Assembly: GCA_012522035.1 (NCBI GenBank)
Contig: JAAYLF010000137.1
Span: forward strand, 1-17,770
Source: Clostridiaceae bacterium
GTDB taxonomy: Bacteria > Bacillota > Clostridia > UBA1212 > DUPL01
Direction: 5' to 3'
DNA: 17,770 nt
Of this stretch, positions 14,424-17,770 are shown piece after piece (position 1 is the stretch's first letter; each line of letters starts with the position of its first letter). The position numbers were made by a program, and so were the translations under genes. Below the pieces are notes generated by a model. That model ran no database searches, was not told the DNA's origin, and saw nothing but the letters and a program-made list of their open reading frames with translations.

Positions 14424-16148
14424 ATGAATAGGAAAACAGTTGACAACATTGTAGCAATCGATGCAAAAAATAGAATTGTCACCCCAATAAACGGAGTCAG
14501 GAAAAACAAATATGTCGGACTTTTTTATTTTGCATGGCATGGCCAGTTTGGCGCGCAGAGAAAAGTGTATGATGTTACAAAAATCATGCGGGACCATCCG
14601 GACGAACTTTTCACCACCGATGAAAACAGTCCGATCGCCCCATTGTACAACAACTACTATTTCAACGAGCCTTTGTACGGCTACTACAATGCAGCAGACC
14701 CATACGTTATACGAAAGCACATAGAGTTGTTCATCGCTGCTGACATAGACTTCATAGCCTACGACTTTACAAATTCAAAGATTTTCTGGCAGCCACTGTA
14801 CACAATGCTGGAACTTTTGGATGAATATCATGAAAAAGGATGGAATGTTCCAAAAGTGACATTTTTCACAAAAAGGAAATGTGATATACTCATATCCGAT
14901 TTATATAACAACATATATGGAAAAAACCTCTATCCCCATTTGTGGTTTACAGGCAGCGGAACGAAACCCTACATAATTGCTGTTAAGGAAGATGTACCAG
15001 AGGACATAAGGGACTTTTTCAACATAAGATACCCTCAGTGGCCTGAAGAAGCATTTAGACCCGATGGTTTTCCCTATGTTGAGAAAGTAAGACCTCAAAG
15101 ACTGTATACCAATCTTGTGAATGTATCCGTTGCCCAGCATGCGGGAGGTGCTTTCAGCTGGTCACTGGAAGGTCCTCATGGTATAAAGAGACCAAGCTGG
15201 GGGCGTGGATATACCTCTGAAAAACCTGAAAACGGCAACATTGAGGCAATAGAGTCCGGTTGCAACTTCGAGGAACAATGGGTAAATGCAATATCAATGG
15301 ACCCGGAAATAGTGTTTGTAACCGGATGGAATGAATGGATAGCAGGCAAATGGTACAAACCACATCTGCAGGCTTACGGAAATATCCCCTACTGGGTTGA
15401 TTCATTCAACACCGAGTTTTCCAGGGACATTGAGATGACAAAATCAAAAGGTTATGTAATTAACGAAGAGGGAAAACATGTCGAGGAGGGTTATGGAGAC
15501 AACTTCTATATCCAATTGATACAAAATGTAAGGAAGTATAAAGGCATATGGGAAGGTATCACTCATGCAGAACCAAAAAAGATTGACATCAATGATGTAC
15601 ACTCATGGGATGATGTAAAAAACATATACCTTAACCTGTCCACCAGAAAAGTGGAAAGGGATTATACCGACTTTACATGCATAAACAATTACAGGTTGCC
15701 AAAGCCAAGAAACTTTGTAACTGAGATAAGGGTTTCGGATGACGAGGAAAGCATATACTTCTTCATTAAAACAGATGAAGACATGGTCTTGAAAAGGCAT
15801 GAAAAATCGAACCTTGTAAACCTGTTCCTTGGTTTTGATATTAAAGACAAGAATTCATTTTACAGCTACAAGTATGTTGTAAACAGGTATCCGGGTGACA
15901 GCACGACCTCGATAGAGAAATATGAAAACGGTTTTGTGAAGGTTGGTGATGCTGAATACAGGGTGGATGGAAACATAATGCAGATAAAGATGCCCAAGGC
16001 TCTGTTTGGTATTAAAGACGAGTTCGATATGCACTTCAAAGTAGCTGACAGTGTCGAAAACGAAGACGACATTCTCGACTACTATGTGTCAGGAGACTCG
16101 GTGCCAATGGGCAGGCTGTCATTTTTGTACTCAAGAATAAAGCAATAA
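14424..16148 (+). CDS. GH99/WbsX-like glycosidase-type protein with CBM9-like tail (paralog 1)
   Basis: A 574-residue protein predicted to act on a carbohydrate; the substrate is unknown. The N-terminal two-thirds resembles the GH71/GH99/WbsX alpha/beta barrel: YVGLFYFAWHG at the first strand, DPYVIRKHIELFIAADIDFI, and VTGWNEWIAGKW (299-310). In characterised GH99 enzymes the last motif reads NEW-x-E-G with two catalytic Glu. Here the first Glu (304) is kept and the second is Ala307. The last 180 residues look like a CBM9/DOMON-type beta-sandwich (IYFFIKTDEDM). ATG 14424 is chosen for GGGAG upstream. It leaves no signal peptide, although the in-frame upstream codons 14310-14423 encode a hydrophobic stretch. 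The next gene is a close paralog 16 bases downstream, so the pair is an operon formed by tandem duplication. Confidence 0.75.
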   Translation: MNRKTVDNIVAIDAKNRIVTPINGVRKNKYVGLFYFAWHGQFGAQRKVYDVTKIMRDHPDELFTTDENSPIAPLYNNYYFNEPLYGYYNAADPYVIRKHIELFIAADIDFIAYDFTNSKIFWQPLYTMLELLDEYHEKGWNVPKVTFFTKRKCDILISDLYNNIYGKNLYPHLWFTGSGTKPYIIAVKEDVPEDIRDFFNIRYPQWPEEAFRPDGFPYVEKVRPQRLYTNLVNVSVAQHAGGAFSWSLEGPHGIKRPSWGRGYTSEKPENGNIEAIESGCNFEEQWVNAISMDPEIVFVTGWNEWIAGKWYKPHLQAYGNIPYWVDSFNTEFSRDIEMTKSKGYVINEEGKHVEEGYGDNFYIQLIQNVRKYKGIWEGITHAEPKKIDINDVHSWDDVKNIYLNLSTRKVERDYTDFTCINNYRLPKPRNFVTEIRVSDDEESIYFFIKTDEDMVLKRHEKSNLVNLFLGFDIKDKNSFYSYKYVVNRYPGDSTTSIEKYENGFVKVGDAEYRVDGNIMQIKMPKALFGIKDEFDMHFKVADSVENEDDILDYYVSGDSVPMGRLSFLYSRIKQ

Positions 16149-16164
16149 CGGAAAGAGGTATGAT

Positions 16165-17770
16165 ATGATGAAAAGACTATTATCATTGACATTTGCGGTT
16201 TTCTTTCTGTGTATCGGCTTGTTTTCCCAGGTTTCCAGTGTGGGAAACTCAAACAATGCCAACAAAAGGTCGGTTACATATATTACCGGAACCGATGCTT
16301 TGGGAAGGAAAATCAAACCGGTGGCGGATTTCAGACAGGACAGGTATGTCGGAATCTTCTACTTTGCCTGGCATAACTCAGACCAGCATAAAGTGTTTGA
16401 CGTAACGAAAATTCTTAGGGAAAACCCGGATGATTTGTGGAGCATGGATCCTAGAAACACCGTAGCTCCCAGAGCAAACTACTATTTCAATGAGCCCTTG
16501 TATGGCTACTACAACTCATCCGACCCTTACGTAATCAGAAAGCATATTGAGCTTTTCATAGCAGCTGGCATTGATTTTATCGCCTATGACTTTACAAACT
16601 TCCAAATTTACTGGGATCCGTTGTACAGAATGCTGGATCTGCTTATTGAATACGGCAATGCCGGCTGGAAGGTTCCGCAGGTAATGTTCTTTACAAAGAA
16701 AGACTGCGCAAATCAGATCCCACAGTTGTATGAAAAACTGTATATGGAAGAGAAATACTCCCATCTTTGGTTTAGAGGCAGTGGCAGCAAACCCTATCTG
16801 ATAGGAGAACCAAAAGACATACCTGATGAATATCACGACTACTTCAATCTAAGGTACTCCTTCTGGCCTTCCGATCCATACAGAGAGGACGGCTGGCCTT
16901 ATGTGGACAAGGTACGACCGCAAAGGGTGTTTACATACCTTGTCAGCGTATCTGTAGCCCAGCATACAGGAGGTGCCTTCAGCTGGTCAATAAAAGGACC
17001 AAACAACCAGCAAAGGCCGAGCTGGGGAAGAGGATACACCTCAAAGAATCCTGTCAATGGAAACATTGAAGCAATAGAAAGAGGAGACAACTTCCAGGAG
17101 CAGTGGGATACAGCTATAGAGTTGGATCCGGAAATCATTTTCGTTACTGGTTGGAACGAATGGATTGCAGGCAAGTTCATCGACGAGGATCCGAAATACG
17201 GCGGCGTCCCCTACTGGGTGGATACCTTCAATACCGAATTCTCAAGAGATGTGGAGATGACCAAATCAAGAGGGTATGTGGTGGATGAGAAAGGCAACTT
17301 CCTTGAAGAGGGTTATGGCGACAACTTCTACATGCAGATGGTTGAAAATATTAGAAGGTACAAAGGATTGCCCATTACCGAATCAAATTATGTGGAACCA
17401 GTGACAAAAACAATAGACATCTTTGGCGATGTTTCACAATGGAATGATGTCAATAGTGTATACCTAAGCCACGCTACTGAGAAGGTAGAAAGGGATTTTA
17501 GAGGATATGTGGCAAGAATGAAGTACACTCAGGCAAAGCCTGATAACGTTGTAAAGGAAATCCGTGTAACTCACGATAATGACAATTTGTATTTCTACAT
17601 AAAGACGGATAACGACATTACTGCTTACGAGAAAGGAAAAACCAACTGGATGAATCTTTTTATTGGAATTGATGGCAGGAAGGGCAATTCCTGGGAGCAC
17701 TACCACTACGTTATAAACAGGCACCCTCAAGAGAAGAGCACTTCCTTGGAAAAGTTCACAAACGGTTACG
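16165..17770 (+). CDS. Secreted GH99/WbsX-like protein with CBM9-like tail (paralog 2, runs off the window)
   Basis: The frame is open from ATG 16165 to the last base (535 complete codons), so the 3' end is missing. MMKRLLSLTFAVFFLCIGLF is a clear signal peptide, with likely cleavage near the Ser-rich VSSVGNS. The mature protein matches paralog 1 almost motif for motif: YVGIFYFAWHN, YYFNEPLYGYYN, DPYVIRKHIELFIAAGIDFI, SVAQHTGGAFSWS, PSWGRGYTS and VTGWNEWIAGKF (327-338). It shares the same Ala at the position of the second GH99 Glu. The CBM9-like region begins near residue 410 (IDIFGDVSQWNDVNSVYL). GAGG six bases upstream supports ATG 16165; ATG 16168 is equally possible. Secretion places its substrate outside the cell, probably a polysaccharide or glycan. 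No dockerin is visible in the part present. Confidence 0.8.
   Translation, partial: MMKRLLSLTFAVFFLCIGLFSQVSSVGNSNNANKRSVTYITGTDALGRKIKPVADFRQDRYVGIFYFAWHNSDQHKVFDVTKILRENPDDLWSMDPRNTVAPRANYYFNEPLYGYYNSSDPYVIRKHIELFIAAGIDFIAYDFTNFQIYWDPLYRMLDLLIEYGNAGWKVPQVMFFTKKDCANQIPQLYEKLYMEEKYSHLWFRGSGSKPYLIGEPKDIPDEYHDYFNLRYSFWPSDPYREDGWPYVDKVRPQRVFTYLVSVSVAQHTGGAFSWSIKGPNNQQRPSWGRGYTSKNPVNGNIEAIERGDNFQEQWDTAIELDPEIIFVTGWNEWIAGKFIDEDPKYGGVPYWVDTFNTEFSRDVEMTKSRGYVVDEKGNFLEEGYGDNFYMQMVENIRRYKGLPITESNYVEPVTKTIDIFGDVSQWNDVNSVYLSHATEKVERDFRGYVARMKYTQAKPDNVVKEIRVTHDNDNLYFYIKTDNDITAYEKGKTNWMNLFIGIDGRKGNSWEHYHYVINRHPQEKSTSLEKFTNGY

Noticed and set aside
1..17770. CRISPR arrays, tRNA or rRNA genes, riboswitches
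   Set aside because: I saw no regularly spaced repeats, no tRNA-like or rRNA-like sequence, and no leader longer than about 170 bases with riboswitch-like structure.

Overview
The window looks like chromosomal DNA of a low-GC anaerobic Firmicute, most like a cellulolytic clostridium of the Acetivibrio (Clostridium) thermocellum group. The signs are AT-rich intergenic DNA, strong GGAGG-type ribosome sites, consensus sigma-A promoters, several TTG/GTG starts, an oxygen-independent class III ribonucleotide reductase, a two-subunit transketolase, and surface proteins with Thr/Pro-rich linkers. The genus is an inference. I see no tRNA, rRNA, CRISPR array or complete insertion sequence.

Layout. 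Bases 1-414 hold no intact gene: a possible 3' tail of a plus-strand gene, a sequence resembling an IS terminus, a remnant reading frame on the minus strand, and two hairpin terminators. On the minus strand at 415-4169, read right to left, comes a pentose-phosphate operon rpiB, tktN, tktC. It ends in a terminator whose U-tract abuts the ribosome site of a cell-surface PIG-L-type deacetylase. At 4387-5937, also minus, are the peroxide-resistance gene ohr, an unknown four-helix membrane protein and a small lipoprotein. A clear promoter drives the lipoprotein-membrane protein pair.

A plus-strand MFS transporter (6109-7431) has its own promoter and converges on nrdG with no intergenic base. The minus strand from 14264 down to 7432 then reads UroD/MtaA-like protein, AraC regulator, B12-binding radical SAM protein, nrdD, nrdG. 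nrdD has a textbook promoter overlaid by a tandem NrdR operator, so it is probably a separate unit controlled by nucleotide supply.

Divergent from the UroD-like gene, on the plus strand, is a tandem pair of GH99/WbsX-like proteins, each with a C-terminal CBM9-like domain (14424-16148 and 16165 to past the window end). They share most of their motifs but differ at the N-terminus. The second has an ordinary signal peptide. The first, from its best-supported start, has none, although a hydrophobic leader lies in frame just upstream. Both have NEWIAG where characterised GH99 enzymes have NEW-x-E-G. This pair, with the neighbouring AraC and UroD-like genes, is the least explained part of the window.
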